64,000 bases of DNA, taken from contig NZ_LZZT01000029.1 of the NCBI RefSeq assembly GCF_014170305.1, positions 34,502-98,501 on the forward strand. Direction: 5' to 3'. A model generated the notes under the pieces. It saw only the letters and a program-made list of their open reading frames with translations, made no database searches and had not been told where the DNA came from. The first letter of the stretch is position 1. Each line of letters opens with the position of its first letter. Origin of the DNA: Achromobacter sp. UMC71. Its GTDB lineage: Bacteria > Pseudomonadota > Gammaproteobacteria > Burkholderiales > Burkholderiaceae_B. The position numbers were made by a program, and so were the translations under genes. Shown one piece after another: positions 38,372-48,773 of this stretch.

Positions 38372-39601
38372 TCAGCCGAAGAACCAGTAGCACACGCCGA
38401 TGGCAGCCAGCACGCCGGCCAGGTCGGCGACCAGGGCGCAGCCGACCGCATGGCGCGCCCGCAGGATGCCGACCGAACCGAAGTAGACGGCCAGCACATA
38501 GAAGGTGGTTTCGGTGCTGCCTTGCACCACCGCGGCCAGCAGCGCCGGGAAGCTGTCCACGCCGAAGTGCGTCATGGTCTCGAGCATCATGGCGCGCGCC
38601 GCGCTGCCCGAGAACGGCTTGACCAGCGCGGTGGGCAGCGCGTCGACGAAGCGCGTGTCCCAGCCCGCGTGCGCGGCGATCCAGCGGATGCCGTCGAGCA
38701 GGAAATCCAGCGCGCCCGAGGCGCGCAGCACCCCCACCGCGCACAGCATCGCCACCAGGTAGGGCAGCAGGCTCTTGGCGATGTCGAAGCCTTCCTTGGC
38801 GCCGTCGATGAAGGTCTCGTAGACGGGCACTTTTTTCCAGGCGCCGACCACCAGGAAGGCGAGCAGGATGCCGAACAGGGCCAGGTTGCCCATCAGCGAC
38901 GAGAGCGCGGCGATGGCCGTGGCCGACATGCTGGCGAGCAGCGCCATGAAGCCGCCCAGCGCCAGCGCCGCGCCGCCCAGCCACAGCATGATGACGGGGT
39001 CGGCCAGCCGCAAGCGTTGGCAGGCCGCCACCGCCAGGAAGCCGGCCAGCGTGGACGCGCTGGTGGCCAGCAGGATGGGCAGGAACACCAGGGTGGGGTC
39101 GGGCGCGCCTTGCTGCGCGCGGAACATGAACAGCGTCACCGGCAGCAGCGTCAGCGATGACGCGTTGAGCACCAGGAACAGGATCTGGGCGTTGCTCGCG
39201 GTTTCGGGCGTGGGATTGAGCGATTGCAGTTCGCGCATGGCGCGCAGGCCGATGGGCGTGGCGGCGTTGTCCAGGCCCAGGCCGTTGGCGGCGAAATTCA
39301 GGGTGATCAGGCCGATCGCGGGATGGTTGCGCGGCACCTCCGGCATCAGCCGAGCGAACAGCGGCCCCAGTAGCCTTGCCAGCCGTTCGACCAGCCCGGC
39401 GCGCTCGGCGATGCGCAGAAACCCCAGCCACAGCGTCAGCGTGCCGAATAGCAGCACCATGACCTCGACCGAGACCCGCGCCATGTCGAACAGGCTGGCA
39501 ACCATGGCGCGGAACACGTCCGGGTCGCCGATGGCCAGCCAGCGGTACAGGGCGGCGACGGCGGCCGTCAGGAAAAAGCCCAGCCAGAGTTTGTTCAGCA
39601 T
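38372..39601 (-). CDS. SpmA/SpmB-like fused membrane protein, nucleoside-recognition domains
   Basis: A 409-aa integral membrane protein with about ten hydrophobic segments. It carries two Gate (nucleoside recognition) domains: one near 45-130 (IAERAGLVERLARLLGPLFA, then NFAANGLGLDNAATPIGL) and one near 290-390 (FSGSAARAMMLETMTHFG, then GSTETTFYVLAVYFGSVG). In Bacillus these are the separate SpmA and SpmB. In non-sporulating bacteria the role is unknown, probably transport of a small molecule. Confidence 0.88.
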   Translation of the reverse strand: MLNKLWLGFFLTAAVAALYRWLAIGDPDVFRAMVASLFDMARVSVEVMVLLFGTLTLWLGFLRIAERAGLVERLARLLGPLFARLMPEVPRNHPAIGLITLNFAANGLGLDNAATPIGLRAMRELQSLNPTPETASNAQILFLVLNASSLTLLPVTLFMFRAQQGAPDPTLVFLPILLATSASTLAGFLAVAACQRLRLADPVIMLWLGGAALALGGFMALLASMSATAIAALSSLMGNLALFGILLAFLVVGAWKKVPVYETFIDGAKEGFDIAKSLLPYLVAMLCAVGVLRASGALDFLLDGIRWIAAHAGWDTRFVDALPTALVKPFSGSAARAMMLETMTHFGVDSFPALLAAVVQGSTETTFYVLAVYFGSVGILRARHAVGCALVADLAGVLAAIGVCYWFFG

Positions 39602-39751
39602 GCGGAGTGTGCCCGGACAGCGGTTGATTGCGCACCAGCGCGGGGGTCGCCCATTGTCGCAGAGTCAGCACGCCGCGGCTTGGCCCCGGCGGGTCAATTC
39701 TGGTACTTTGACCCGATACGCCCCAGTGGCATCGAACAAGAAGGGGAGCAC

Positions 39752-42073
39752 ATGGATCTGAACGCATGGCGCCGGCGCCGCATCTCCGAACCGGCCTATC
39801 GATGGGCGCGCAAGGCAATGCCGCCGCTTTCGGCCACCGAACGCGAGGCCATCGAGGCCGGCGACACCTGGTGGGATGCGGACTTGTTCACCGGCAACCC
39901 CGACTGGCGCAAGCTGCTCGACGTTCCCGCCGCGGCGCTCATGCCCGATGAACAGCGCTTCATCGACGGCCCCGTGACGCAGCTGTGCGCCATGCTGGAC
40001 GAATGGGACATCACCTGGAACCGGCGCGACCTGCCGCCCGAGGTCTGGGCTTTCTTGAAGGCGCAGCGCTTTTTCGGCATGATCATCCCGAAGCGCTACG
40101 GCGGCCTGGGCTTTTCGCCGTACGCGCACTCCGAAGTGGTGCGGCGCATTTCCGCCTACTCCATCACGGCGGGCGTCACTGTCATGGTGCCCAATTCGTT
40201 GGGGCCGGGCGAGCTGTTGCTGCAGTTCGGCACGCCGGCCCAGCGCGATTACTGGCTGCCCCGGCTGGCCGACGGCCGCGAGGTGCCGTGCTTCGGACTG
40301 ACCAGCCCGGAAGCCGGTTCCGACGCCGCTTCCATGGTGGATACCGGCGTGGTCTGCCGCCAAGTGGTGGACGGCCGCGAGCTGATCGGCGTGCGCCTGA
40401 ACTGGCACAAGCGCTACATCACGCTGGGCCCCGTAGCCACGGTGCTGGGGCTGGCGTTCAAGATGTCGGACCCCGACGGCATTCTCGGCGAGGAGCGCGA
40501 TATCGGCATCTCGGTGGCGCTGGTGCCCACCGACGCGCCCGGCGTCGAGATCGGGCGCCGCCACCTGCCGGCGATGCAGGTATTCCAGAACGGCCCCAAT
40601 CGCGGCCACGACGTGTTCGTGCCGCTGGACGCGCTGATCGGCGGCGCCGAACGCGCCGGCCACGGCTGGCAGATGCTGATGAGCGCGCTGGCCGCCGGGC
40701 GCGGTATCTCGCTGCCGTCGCTGTCGGCGGCCGCTTGCGTCATGAGCGCGCACGCCACCGGCATGTACGCCCGGGTGCGCGAGCAGTTCGGCATTCCGGT
40801 GGGCAAGTTCGAAGGCGTCCAGGAAAGGCTGGCCAGCCTGGCGGCCAATGCGTATTTGGTGGAAGCCGCAAGGCGCCTGACCTGCGCGGCCCTGAACCAG
40901 GGCGTCAAGCCCGCGGTCGTGTCGGGCATCATGAAATACCACGCCACCGAGCGCATGCGGGTGTCGGTCAACGACGCCATGGACGTGCATGCGGGCCGCG
41001 CGGTCATCGACGGACCCAGCAACTACCTGGGCGCGCTGTATCGCGCGGTGCCCATCGCCATCACGGTCGAAGGCGCCAACATCCTGACCCGCAACCTGAT
41101 CATCTTCGGCCAGGGCGCCATCCGCGCCCACCCGTACCTGATGCCGGAAATGCTGGCACTGGGCAATCCCGACGAAGAGCGCGGCATGGAGGTGTTCCAT
41201 GACGTGTTCTGGCGCCACCTGCGGCATACCGGCATGAACGCGCTACGCGCCGTCGGCCGCGCCTGGACGGGCGGCGTGCTGGCGCCGTCGCCGGTGTCTG
41301 GCCCGACGGCCCGGCACTATCGGCGGCTGGGGCGCTATGCATCCGGCTTTGCGCTGCTGGCCGACGCCACGCTGGCCCAGTTGGGCGGCGGGCTCAAGCG
41401 CCGCGAGATGATCTCGGCGCGCTTGGGCGACATCCTGTCCGAGCTGTACCTGCTGTCGGCGGTGCTCAAGCGGTGGGAAGACGAAGGCCGCAAGCACGAC
41501 GACCTGCCGCTGGTGCATTGGTGCATGCAGCAGGGCTACGCCGACATCGAAAAACGCATGGATCAGGTGCTGTCGAACCTGCCTGGCCGGGTGATGGCCT
41601 GGGGCTTGCGGGCCGCCATCCTGCCGCTGCGGCTGGCCAAGGGGCCCGATGACGCGCTGACCCGCGACTGCGCGGAACTGTTGCTCAAGCCGTCGCCGAC
41701 CCATGCGCGGCTGGCGGCCGATCTGCAGCGGGCGGCGGCCGACCGCGCGGACAGCGACGATCCGCTGGCGTTGCTGACGCGCGCCTTTGCCGTGGTGGAT
41801 GCCGTGCAGCCGATCCGCGACCGGCTGAAGCAGTCGGGCGTGCGCGATTGGCACGAGGCGCATCGCCGTGGCGCGATCACGGACGCGCAGGCCGCGCAGC
41901 TGGAAGAGGCGGAAACGATCGTGTCGCGGGTGTTGCAAGTGGATGATTTCGCGCCACGGGACCTTTCACCGCAGGCGGCCGCGGCCGACGCGGCGCCGGC
42001 CCAGCGGCCGGCGGTGCAAGTGGAAACGGCCGTGAAGCCGCCGGCCGCTGCCGGGGACGCTCAGTCGTCCTGA
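39752..42073 (+). CDS. fadE: Acyl-CoA dehydrogenase, FadE type
   Basis: A 773-aa protein with AAGGGGAG seven bases before the ATG at 39752. It has the acyl-CoA dehydrogenase core at about 90-480 ([15 protein letters not shown] for FAD binding, [20 protein letters not shown]) followed by the long DUF1974 C-terminus seen in E. coli FadE. It carries out the first step of fatty acid beta-oxidation. Its last 13 bases overlap the end of the convergent def gene. Confidence 0.93.
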   Translation: MDLNAWRRRRISEPAYRWARKAMPPLSATEREAIEAGDTWWDADLFTGNPDWRKLLDVPAAALMPDEQRFIDGPVTQLCAMLDEWDITWNRRDLPPEVWAFLKAQRFFGMIIPKRYGGLGFSPYAHSEVVRRISAYSITAGVTVMVPNSLGPGELLLQFGTPAQRDYWLPRLADGREVPCFGLTSPEAGSDAASMVDTGVVCRQVVDGRELIGVRLNWHKRYITLGPVATVLGLAFKMSDPDGILGEERDIGISVALVPTDAPGVEIGRRHLPAMQVFQNGPNRGHDVFVPLDALIGGAERAGHGWQMLMSALAAGRGISLPSLSAAACVMSAHATGMYARVREQFGIPVGKFEGVQERLASLAANAYLVEAARRLTCAALNQGVKPAVVSGIMKYHATERMRVSVNDAMDVHAGRAVIDGPSNYLGALYRAVPIAITVEGANILTRNLIIFGQGAIRAHPYLMPEMLALGNPDEERGMEVFHDVFWRHLRHTGMNALRAVGRAWTGGVLAPSPVSGPTARHYRRLGRYASGFALLADATLAQLGGGLKRREMISARLGDILSELYLLSAVLKRWEDEGRKHDDLPLVHWCMQQGYADIEKRMDQVLSNLPGRVMAWGLRAAILPLRLAKGPDDALTRDCAELLLKPSPTHARLAADLQRAAADRADSDDPLALLTRAFAVVDAVQPIRDRLKQSGVRDWHEAHRRGAITDAQAAQLEEAETIVSRVLQVDDFAPRDLSPQAAAADAAPAQRPAVQVETAVKPPAAAGDAQSS

Positions 42074-42594
42074 TTCGGGTCCATGCCGGGGAACAGGATT
42101 TCAGTGAAGCCGAACTTCGAGAAATCCTGGATCCGCGACGGATACAGGCGGCCGATCAGGTGGTCGCATTCGTGCTGCACCACGCGGGCATGGAACCCTT
42201 CGGCCTCGCGCTCGATGTCGCGGCCGTAAGGGTCCTTGCCGCGATAGCGGATGTGGCGATAGCGCGGCACCATGCCGCGCAGGCCTGGCACCGACAGGCA
42301 GCCTTCCCAGCCGTCTTCCATTTCGTCCGACAGCGGCGTGATGACCGGATTGCACAGGATGGTCTGCGGCACCGCCGGGGCATCGGGATAGCGCTCGTTG
42401 CGGTCAAAGCCGAAGATGACCAGTTGCAGGTCCACGCCGATCTGGGGCGCGGCCAGACCGACCCCCTGCGCCGCCGCCATGGTCTCGAACATGTCTGCGA
42501 TCAGGGCGTGCAGCTCGGGAGTATCGAAGCGCTCGACCGGCGGCGCCACGCGAAGCAGCCGGGGATCGCCCATTTTCAGGATGGTGTGGATCAT
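42061..42594 (-). CDS. def: Peptide deformylase
   Basis: A 177-aa protein with the three metal-site motifs: [18 protein letters not shown] (the Cys ligand) and QHECDHLIG (two His ligands and catalytic Glu). It removes the formyl group from new proteins. It is away from fmt, so it may be a second copy in the genome. Confidence 0.95.
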   Translation of the reverse strand: MIHTILKMGDPRLLRVAPPVERFDTPELHALIADMFETMAAAQGVGLAAPQIGVDLQLVIFGFDRNERYPDAPAVPQTILCNPVITPLSDEMEDGWEGCLSVPGLRGMVPRYRHIRYRGKDPYGRDIEREAEGFHARVVQHECDHLIGRLYPSRIQDFSKFGFTEILFPGMDPNQDD

Positions 42595-42633
42595 GATGAC
42601 GGTCGAGAAAAATCAATCAATCTAAGAGAGGGG

Positions 42634-42718
42634 TTCTTTCCCCGCCGGGCCGCCCCAAGGGGGAAGCGCCCCCTCGGGGGGCAGCGAGCCTGCGGAGCGG
42701 GCGCGGCGTGGGGGCCCT
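42634..42718. repeat. Intergenic GC-rich repeat, copy A
   Basis: About 85 bases containing CCGCCCCAAGGGGGAAGCGC, then CCCCTCGGGGGGCAGCGAGC, CTGCGGAGCGGGC and GCGGCGTGGGGGC. A second copy follows at once in the same direction (42721-42790) and a third lies inverted at 50766-50851. Confidence 0.8.
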
Positions 42719-42720
42719 TG

Positions 42721-42790
42721 TTTCCCCGCCGGGCCGCCCCAAGGGGGAAGCGCCCCCTCGGGGGGGGCAGCAAGCCTGCGGAGCGGGGCC
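42721..42790. repeat. Intergenic GC-rich repeat, copy B
   Basis: A tandem partner of copy A with two extra G's in the GGGGGG run and CAGCAAGCC for CAGCGAGCC. It lacks the GCGGCGTGGGGGC end and stops just before gloA. Confidence 0.8.
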
Positions 42791-42797
42791 TTGGTCG

Positions 42798-43193
42798 TCA
42801 GTCCACCCGCCCCTTCTTTTGAATGAATTCGATCTTGTAGCCGTCCGGATCTTCGACGAACGCGATCACGGTGGTGCCGTGCTTCATCGGGCCGGCTTCA
42901 CGGGTGACCTTGCCGCCGCGCGCCTTGACCTTGTCACAGGCCTCGTAGGCGTTGTCGACTTCCAGGGCGATATGGCCGTAGCCGGTGCCCAGATCGTATT
43001 TGTCGGTGTCCCAGTTGTGGGTCAGCTCGATGACGGCGCCTTCGGATTCGTCCTGGTAGCCCACGAAGGCCAGGGTGAATTTGCCATCGGGGTAGTCGTT
43101 GCGGCGCAGGACGCGCATGCCGAGCACGTTGGTGTAGAAATCGATGGACTTGTCGAGGTTGCCGACTCGCAGCATGGTGTGGAGCATACGCAT
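42798..43193 (-). CDS. gloA: Lactoylglutathione lyase (glyoxalase I)
   Basis: A 131-aa protein starting [20 protein letters not shown], with the metal ligands in [25 protein letters not shown] and KIEFIQ. It turns the methylglyoxal-glutathione adduct into S-lactoylglutathione. The length and short loops match the nickel-type bacterial enzyme. It starts 7 bases before the stop of the transaminase gene region upstream (43205), so the two may be co-transcribed. Confidence 0.95.
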   Translation of the reverse strand: MRMLHTMLRVGNLDKSIDFYTNVLGMRVLRRNDYPDGKFTLAFVGYQDESEGAVIELTHNWDTDKYDLGTGYGHIALEVDNAYEACDKVKARGGKVTREAGPMKHGTTVIAFVEDPDGYKIEFIQKKGRVD

Positions 43194-43204
43194 GGAGAGA
43201 TTCC

Positions 43205-44347
43205 TTAAGCGGTGAGGGGCGAGGGGACGAACCGGGCTTGCCTGGCGTGGTCCCTGGAAATGCCCAGGTCTTGCAGTGCGCCGCCCATGGCGTCGACCGC
43301 GAGCCGCATCTGGTCGGGCCCGAAGGCGCCGATGCAGCCGACCCGGAAGGTGGGTTGTTCGGTGTTGGTGAAATTGCTGATCAGGAAGCCGCGCTGCTTG
43401 AGCGCATCGACGAACAGCTGCAGGTTCCAGGTCGGCGCGTCGGGCGCATGCACATTGACCACGATGGGGCCTTGCAGCGCGGCGGGCAGGTAGGGCGTGA
43501 GGCCCAGGCCGGCCACGCCGTCGTACAGGGTGCGCATGTTGGCCGTATAGCGCGCCAGGCGGGCCTCGCGGCCTTCCTGGTGATAGAGATCAAGCGCCAC
43601 GGCCAGCGCCGCCAGCGTGGGCGCGGGTGGCGTGAAGCGGGGGCCGGCGTTGGGCGCCAGGGTGTGCTGGTAGATGTCGGCCAGGTCCAGCGACCAGCTG
43701 CCGGCGTTGCCGCGGGCGGCTTCCAGGCTGTCGCGGCGGCCCACCACGAAGGCGGCGCCGGGCAGGCCTTCGAGGCACTTGTTCGCGGTCAGCACCACGG
43801 CGTCGATGGCCGGCAGGGCCGCCAGGTCCAGCGGCAGCGCGCCAAAGGCGGACACGGCGTCGACGATGACGCGGCGGCCCAGGGCGTGAGCCACGCGGGC
43901 CAGCTCGGGCACGTCATGGCAGATGCCGCTGCCGGTTTCGCTGTAGACCAGCGCCACGTGTGTCAGCGTCGGGTCTTGTTCGAGCGCCCGCGCGACGGCT
44001 TGGGGATCGACCCGCTCGCGCACGCCGACGGCCAGCGGCACGGCGACGCGACCGGCGTCGGCGGCCAGCTTCTGCAGGCGGCTGGCGTAAGCGCCAGTGG
44101 ACGGCGCCAGCAGGCGCCCGCCGGGTGGCACGAAGGTGCGGATCGCGGCTTCCACTGCGAAGTGGCCGCAGCCGGGCAGCGCCAGGGCCTCGTGCTGGCC
44201 GGCCTCGGCCTGGGCCACGCGCAGCACGCCGGCGCAGACCTGCCGGTACAGCGCGCGGAATTCGTTGTCCCACGGCGCGTAGTCTTGCGCCATGGCAGCC
44301 TTCACCCGCGCGTCGGTCGTGACCGGGCCGGGAATCAGCAGCAGCAT
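43205..44347 (-). CDS. phnW: 2-aminoethylphosphonate-pyruvate transaminase-like protein
   Basis: A 380-aa class V aminotransferase from the ATG at 44347, which has GGAGAC upstream. [50 protein letters not shown] and [16 protein letters not shown] are present. The PLP lysine lies in [12 protein letters not shown], and [12 protein letters not shown] follows; these parallel PhnW. It would swap the amino group of aminoethylphosphonate to pyruvate. No other phosphonate genes are nearby, so an alanine-glyoxylate type substrate remains possible. Confidence 0.78.
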   Translation of the reverse strand: MLLLIPGPVTTDARVKAAMAQDYAPWDNEFRALYRQVCAGVLRVAQAEAGQHEALALPGCGHFAVEAAIRTFVPPGGRLLAPSTGAYASRLQKLAADAGRVAVPLAVGVRERVDPQAVARALEQDPTLTHVALVYSETGSGICHDVPELARVAHALGRRVIVDAVSAFGALPLDLAALPAIDAVVLTANKCLEGLPGAAFVVGRRDSLEAARGNAGSWSLDLADIYQHTLAPNAGPRFTPPAPTLAALAVALDLYHQEGREARLARYTANMRTLYDGVAGLGLTPYLPAALQGPIVVNVHAPDAPTWNLQLFVDALKQRGFLISNFTNTEQPTFRVGCIGAFGPDQMRLAVDAMGGALQDLGISRDHARQARFVPSPLTA

Positions 44348-44382
44348 TTTTTGTCTCCGAGGGTACGCAAAGTGGCCTCGTT

Positions 44383-45384
44383 CTAGAACTGGGGAAGCGA
44401 GGCCGGATCGTGGCGTCGCAGTACGTTCTTGGCTTCTTCGAAGTCGGGCAGGATCTGGCCCACTTCGCGCCAGAAGTCCTGGCTGTGGTTCATTTCGCGC
44501 AAGTGGGCAAGCTCGTGCGCGATGACGTAGTCGATGATGGCGGGCGCGAAATGGATCAGGCGCCAGTTCAGCATGATGTTGCCGTCGCTGGTGCACGAGC
44601 CCCAGCGCGTGGCCGCCGACGACAGGCGCCAGCGGCGGATCTTCAGGCCGCTGATCTGCAGGAAGTGCGCCAGCCGCGCGCCGAACCAGGCGCCGGCGCG
44701 TTGCTGCAGCCAGGCTTGCGCGGCGTCGCGGATGCGGCCCTGGTCGGCGTTGGCGGGCAGCGCCAGCCACAGGGTGTCGCCATCGGCGGGGGCCTCGGCA
44801 TCGCCCGACAGGGACGTCTGGCGGCTGTCGCCGCCCACGCCCAGCACGATGCGCTTGCCCAGGTAAGGGAGTTCGCCGCCGGCCTGCCAGCGCGTGTGCG
44901 CCATGGCCAGCTGTTGCTTACGGGTGTGCCATTCACGCAGCTTGGCGACGATCCAGCGGGCTTTTTCACGCACCGCGTCGTCGATCTGCGCCAGCGTGAC
45001 CCAGTTGGGCGCCGTGACGCGCAGGCCGTCGTCGGCGATGACAAAGCCGATGCTGCGGCGGCGCGAGCGCAGCAGCACGAAGCCGATGGGCTGCGGGTCG
45101 GTATCGACCTCGCGCCAGCGGGCGCCGGGCGGCATCGGGTCGGGGCAGGGCGTGGGGACGCGCGAAACGGCGTTGGGCGACAGCGTCAGCAGCGGTTCGC
45201 CGGCGGGTTTGGCGGGCGCATCCGTCGCGGGCGGCGCGGCGTCGGGAAACAGCGGCGCGGGCGCAACGGCGGGAGGGCGCGGCGCCGGCCGGGCCGGGGG
45301 GGGCGCGATCAGCGGCGACGCGCCCGAGGGCGCGTCGTGGTCTTGCACGTCGAACAGAAGTTCGAGCTGATCAGTGCTGGCCAT
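44383..45384 (-). CDS. YgjP-type zinc metallohydrolase
   Basis: A 333-aa protein. The C-terminal 200 residues are the DUF45/YgjP domain with the zinc motif YVIAHELAHLREMNHSQDFW (HExxH plus a third His) and GSCTSDGNIMLNWRLIHF. The first 110 residues are Pro/Ala-rich and low in complexity, probably an unstructured extension. It is the last gene of the operon and overlaps plsC by 14 bases. Substrate unknown. Confidence 0.88.
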   Translation of the reverse strand: MASTDQLELLFDVQDHDAPSGASPLIAPPPARPAPRPPAVAPAPLFPDAAPPATDAPAKPAGEPLLTLSPNAVSRVPTPCPDPMPPGARWREVDTDPQPIGFVLLRSRRRSIGFVIADDGLRVTAPNWVTLAQIDDAVREKARWIVAKLREWHTRKQQLAMAHTRWQAGGELPYLGKRIVLGVGGDSRQTSLSGDAEAPADGDTLWLALPANADQGRIRDAAQAWLQQRAGAWFGARLAHFLQISGLKIRRWRLSSAATRWGSCTSDGNIMLNWRLIHFAPAIIDYVIAHELAHLREMNHSQDFWREVGQILPDFEEAKNVLRRHDPASLPQF

Positions 45385-46099
45385 ACCTTTCTGGGTTGAG
45401 ACGCCGCATTTCCCCTTCGATCCAGTCCTGCACTTTCTGGTTCAGTTCTTCGGGGGAGAGTCCCTTGGATTCTATCGCGGGACCGATGGATAGCGTAACC
45501 ATGCCCGGATATTTGACGAAAGCGTTGCGCCGCCAGCATTCGCCGGCGTTGTGCGCGACGGGGATGACGACCGCGCCGGTGCGCGAGGCCAGCAGGGCGC
45601 CGCCCATCTTGAACCGCGCGGTCTTGCCCGGCGGCACGCGGGTGCCTTCCGGGAACAGCAGCGGCCAGCGGCCTTCGTCCAGCCGGGTCTGGCCCTGTTT
45701 GACCACCTGCTCGAAGGCGTCGCGGCCCTTGGCGCGATCGATGGCGATCATGCGCAGCAGCGCCAGGCCCCAGCCGAAGAACGGCACCATGTGCAGTTCT
45801 TTCTTGTAGACGAAACAGACTTCGCGCGGCATGTAGGCCGGGAAGAACAGGGTTTCCCAGGCCGACTGGTGCTTGGACAGCAGCACCGCCGGGCCGTCGG
45901 GCAGGTTTTCCCAGCCCTTGACCTGCCAGCGGATGCCGCAGAACACCTTGGCGCCCCAGATGGCCAGGCGCGGCCAGCCCACCGTGAGCTTGTAGCGCAG
46001 GTGCAGCGGCAGCGGCGCCCACAGGATGCAGGCGAAGGCGTAGGGAATGACCGTGATGGCCAGGAACAGGAAATACAGAAGCGAGCGTAGCCGGGCCAT
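45371..46099 (-). CDS. plsC: 1-acyl-sn-glycerol-3-phosphate acyltransferase
   Basis: A 242-aa membrane acyltransferase with an N-terminal membrane helix (LLYFLFLAITVIPYAFACIL). Motif I reads KHQSAWETLFF, an H-x4-E form instead of the usual H-x4-D. Motif III is LLFPEGTRVPPG. It makes phosphatidic acid from lysophosphatidic acid. Its start shares one base with the gmhB stop. Confidence 0.92.
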   Translation of the reverse strand: MARLRSLLYFLFLAITVIPYAFACILWAPLPLHLRYKLTVGWPRLAIWGAKVFCGIRWQVKGWENLPDGPAVLLSKHQSAWETLFFPAYMPREVCFVYKKELHMVPFFGWGLALLRMIAIDRAKGRDAFEQVVKQGQTRLDEGRWPLLFPEGTRVPPGKTARFKMGGALLASRTGAVVIPVAHNAGECWRRNAFVKYPGMVTLSIGPAIESKGLSPEELNQKVQDWIEGEMRRLNPERYGQH

Positions 46100-46638
46100 C
46101 AGTTGTCCTGGAGCAGGGCGTCGGCCACTGCCGACAGGTCGTCGCAGACCCGCGTGTTGTCGGGCAGGCCGCCTTTGGCCAGCGTCTTCTTGCCGTTGCC
46201 GGTCAGCACCAGCCAGGGCGAGCAGCCCGCTGCGGTGGAGGCCTGCAGGTCGCGCAGCGAGTCGCCCACGGCCGGCACGCCGGCCAGGTTGACGTCGTAG
46301 CGGTGGCCGATCTGCTCGAACATACCGGGACGCGGCTTGCGGCAGGTGCAGTTGTCATCCGGGCCATGCGGGCACAGGAACACGGCGTCGACGCTGCCGC
46401 CGGCCGCGGCCAGTTCGCGCCGCATCTTGGTGTGGATGGCGGTCAGCGTGTCCATGTCGAACAGGCCGCGGGCCAGGCCCGACTGGTTGGTGGCGACCAC
46501 CACGGTCCAGTCCGCCTGGGTCAGGCGGGCGATGGCCTGCAGGCTGCCGGGCAGGGCGATCCATTCGTCAGGACTTTTGACGAAGGCGTCGCTGTCCTGG
46601 TTGATGACGCCGTCGCGGTCGAGAATGATGAGTTTCAC
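46099..46638 (-). CDS. gmhB: D-glycero-beta-D-manno-heptose-1,7-bisphosphate 7-phosphatase
   Basis: A 179-aa HAD phosphatase. Motif I is LDRDGVINQD, motif II VATNQSGLARG, the zinc-binding cysteines lie in LCPHGPDDNCTCRKPRPGM, and motif IV is AVGDSLRDLQA. It serves ADP-heptose synthesis for the lipopolysaccharide core. Overlap with glyS (4 bases) and plsC (1 base) shows strict co-translation. Confidence 0.94.
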   Translation of the reverse strand: MKLIILDRDGVINQDSDAFVKSPDEWIALPGSLQAIARLTQADWTVVVATNQSGLARGLFDMDTLTAIHTKMRRELAAAGGSVDAVFLCPHGPDDNCTCRKPRPGMFEQIGHRYDVNLAGVPAVGDSLRDLQASTAAGCSPWLVLTGNGKKTLAKGGLPDNTRVCDDLSAVADALLQDN

Positions 46639-48773
46639 TGTGCCAGCCTGGAGATGTCAGCAACCTGGTTCATCAGGCCGTGCAACTGGCCCAGCAGTGC
46701 CAGCCGGTTGGCGCGCACTGCGGGGTCCTCGGCCATGACCATGATGTCGGCGAAGAAGGCATCCACGGGTTCGCGGGCCTGGGCCAGCGTGCGCAGGTTG
46801 GCGGCGAAATCGCCCGCGGCCAGTTGCGCTTGGGCTTGCGGACGCAGCGTGGCGACCGCGGCGGCCAGCGCCTTTTCGGCGGGCTCGACCAGGGCGGCGT
46901 CGTTGACCGCGCCGATCTCGCCTTCGGCCTTCTTGAGCAGGTTGCCGATGCGCTTGTTGGCGGCGGCCAGACTGGCGGCTTCGGGCAGCTGCGCGAAGGC
47001 GGCGGCGGCGCGCACGCGCTCGGCCACCTGGTGCAGCGGCGGCGTCAGGGCGATGACGGCCTCGACGGCGTTGCGGTCGTGGTCGTTGATGAGCTGGTTG
47101 CGGTAGCGCTCGTAGATGAAGGTGCGCACTTCGGCCAGCGTCTCGGCGGGCACCTTGCCTGCCGGGAAGGTGGCGGCGGTGGCGGCGAGCAGGCCGTCCA
47201 GCGACAGCGGGCCGTCCTGGTTGAGCTTGAGCCAGCCGCCCGCGGCCAGTTGTTCAAACGCGCTGATCAGGCCCAGCGCGGCGCGGCGCAGGCCGAAGGG
47301 GTCGCGTTCGCCGGTGGGCGCCAGGCCGATGGCCCAGATGCCGACCAGGGTTTCGGCGCGCTCGGCGATGAACAGCGTGGCGGCGGTCAGGCCGTCTTGC
47401 GTGACGGGCGCGTCGTAGCGGTTGCGGTATTGGCTGCGCAGGGCTTGCACGACGCTGTCGGGCTCGCCGTCGCCGGCGGCGTAGTAGGCGCCCATGATGC
47501 CTTGCAGCTCGGGGAATTCGCCCACCATGTTCGAGCCCAGGTCGGCCTTGGCCAGCAGCGCGGCGCGGTCGGCGGCGGTGACGTCGCCGCCCAGCTTGCC
47601 AGCCACGTCGCGGGCGATGGCGCGCACGCGCTCGACGCGTTCAAGCTGGGTGCCCAGCTTGTTGTGATAGACGATGGAGCCGAGCTGTTCGACGCGCGCG
47701 GCCAGCGGCGTCTTGCGGTCGGTTTCGAAGAAGAACTGGGCATCGGCCAGGCGCGGGCGCACCACGCGCTGGTTGCCTTCGACGATGTTCACCGGGTTGT
47801 CCGTATGCATGTTGCTCACGATCAGGAAGCGGTGCGTCAGGCGGCCGGTGGCCGGGTCGAACAGCGGGAAGTACTTCTGATTCAGCCGCATGGTCAGGAT
47901 CAGGCATTCCTGCGGCACTTGCAGGAACTGCGCTTCGAACTGGCCCACGTACACGGTGGGGTGTTCGACCAGGGCGGTGACTTCGTCCAGCAGCGCGGCC
48001 ACTTCCGGGTCGTCGCCCAGGGTGGCCGACAGGCGGCCGGCGTGGTCCAGCAACTGGCGCTGGATCTCGTCGCGGCGGCCTTCGAACGAGGCCACCACAT
48101 GGCCTTTTTCGGCCAGGGTGGCGGCGTAGGCGTCGGCGTCGGCGAACGAAACCGCGCCGCGGCTCATGAAGCGGTGGCCCAGGGTGTCGCGCCCGGCCGT
48201 CAGGCCCAGGGCGGCGACGGGCACCACGTCGGCGCCGAACAGCGCGACCAGACCGTGCGCCGGGCGCACGAACTTGACGGTGGTGACGCCATCAGCCAAT
48301 TGGTAACGCATGACCTTGGGGATCGGCAGGCCGTCGATGGCCGCGTCGATGCCTTCCTGCAGGCCGGCGGCCAGCTGGGCACCGGGGGCGGTGCCGCGGG
48401 CGACCAGGTAGTCCTGCTTGCCGTCGGATTCGCGTTCCAGGGTGGCCAGGTCGATGTTTTCCAGGCCCTTGGCGGCCAGCTTCTTTTGCAGCGCCGGGGT
48501 GGCCTTGCCGTCTTCGGTCAGGCCGATCTTCACGGGCATCAGCTTTTCGGCGTAGGCCTGGTCAGGCGCCTGGGCCAGCACGGCCGACAGGTGCACGGCC
48601 AGGCGGCGCGGGGTCGAGAACGCCTGCACGGCGCAACCCTCGGCCAGCAGGCCGTGGCGGGCCAGCGTGGCGCGCACGCCTTCGGCAAAGGCCTGGCCCA
48701 GCTTTTGCAGGGCCTTGGGCGGGAGTTCTTCGGTCAGCAGTTCGACCAGCAGGGGGCGGATGTTCGTCGTCAT
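46635..48773 (-). CDS. glyS: Glycine-tRNA ligase beta subunit
   Basis: A 712-aa protein with the family start LLVELLTEELPPKALQKLGQ, the RPAHGLVALFG segment, LQVPQECLILTMRLNQKYFP and a C-terminal anticodon-binding region rich in Ala. It forms the alpha2-beta2 glycyl-tRNA synthetase with GlyQ, whose gene ends at the base before it. Confidence 0.97.
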   Translation of the reverse strand: MTTNIRPLLVELLTEELPPKALQKLGQAFAEGVRATLARHGLLAEGCAVQAFSTPRRLAVHLSAVLAQAPDQAYAEKLMPVKIGLTEDGKATPALQKKLAAKGLENIDLATLERESDGKQDYLVARGTAPGAQLAAGLQEGIDAAIDGLPIPKVMRYQLADGVTTVKFVRPAHGLVALFGADVVPVAALGLTAGRDTLGHRFMSRGAVSFADADAYAATLAEKGHVVASFEGRRDEIQRQLLDHAGRLSATLGDDPEVAALLDEVTALVEHPTVYVGQFEAQFLQVPQECLILTMRLNQKYFPLFDPATGRLTHRFLIVSNMHTDNPVNIVEGNQRVVRPRLADAQFFFETDRKTPLAARVEQLGSIVYHNKLGTQLERVERVRAIARDVAGKLGGDVTAADRAALLAKADLGSNMVGEFPELQGIMGAYYAAGDGEPDSVVQALRSQYRNRYDAPVTQDGLTAATLFIAERAETLVGIWAIGLAPTGERDPFGLRRAALGLISAFEQLAAGGWLKLNQDGPLSLDGLLAATAATFPAGKVPAETLAEVRTFIYERYRNQLINDHDRNAVEAVIALTPPLHQVAERVRAAAAFAQLPEAASLAAANKRIGNLLKKAEGEIGAVNDAALVEPAEKALAAAVATLRPQAQAQLAAGDFAANLRTLAQAREPVDAFFADIMVMAEDPAVRANRLALLGQLHGLMNQVADISRLAQ

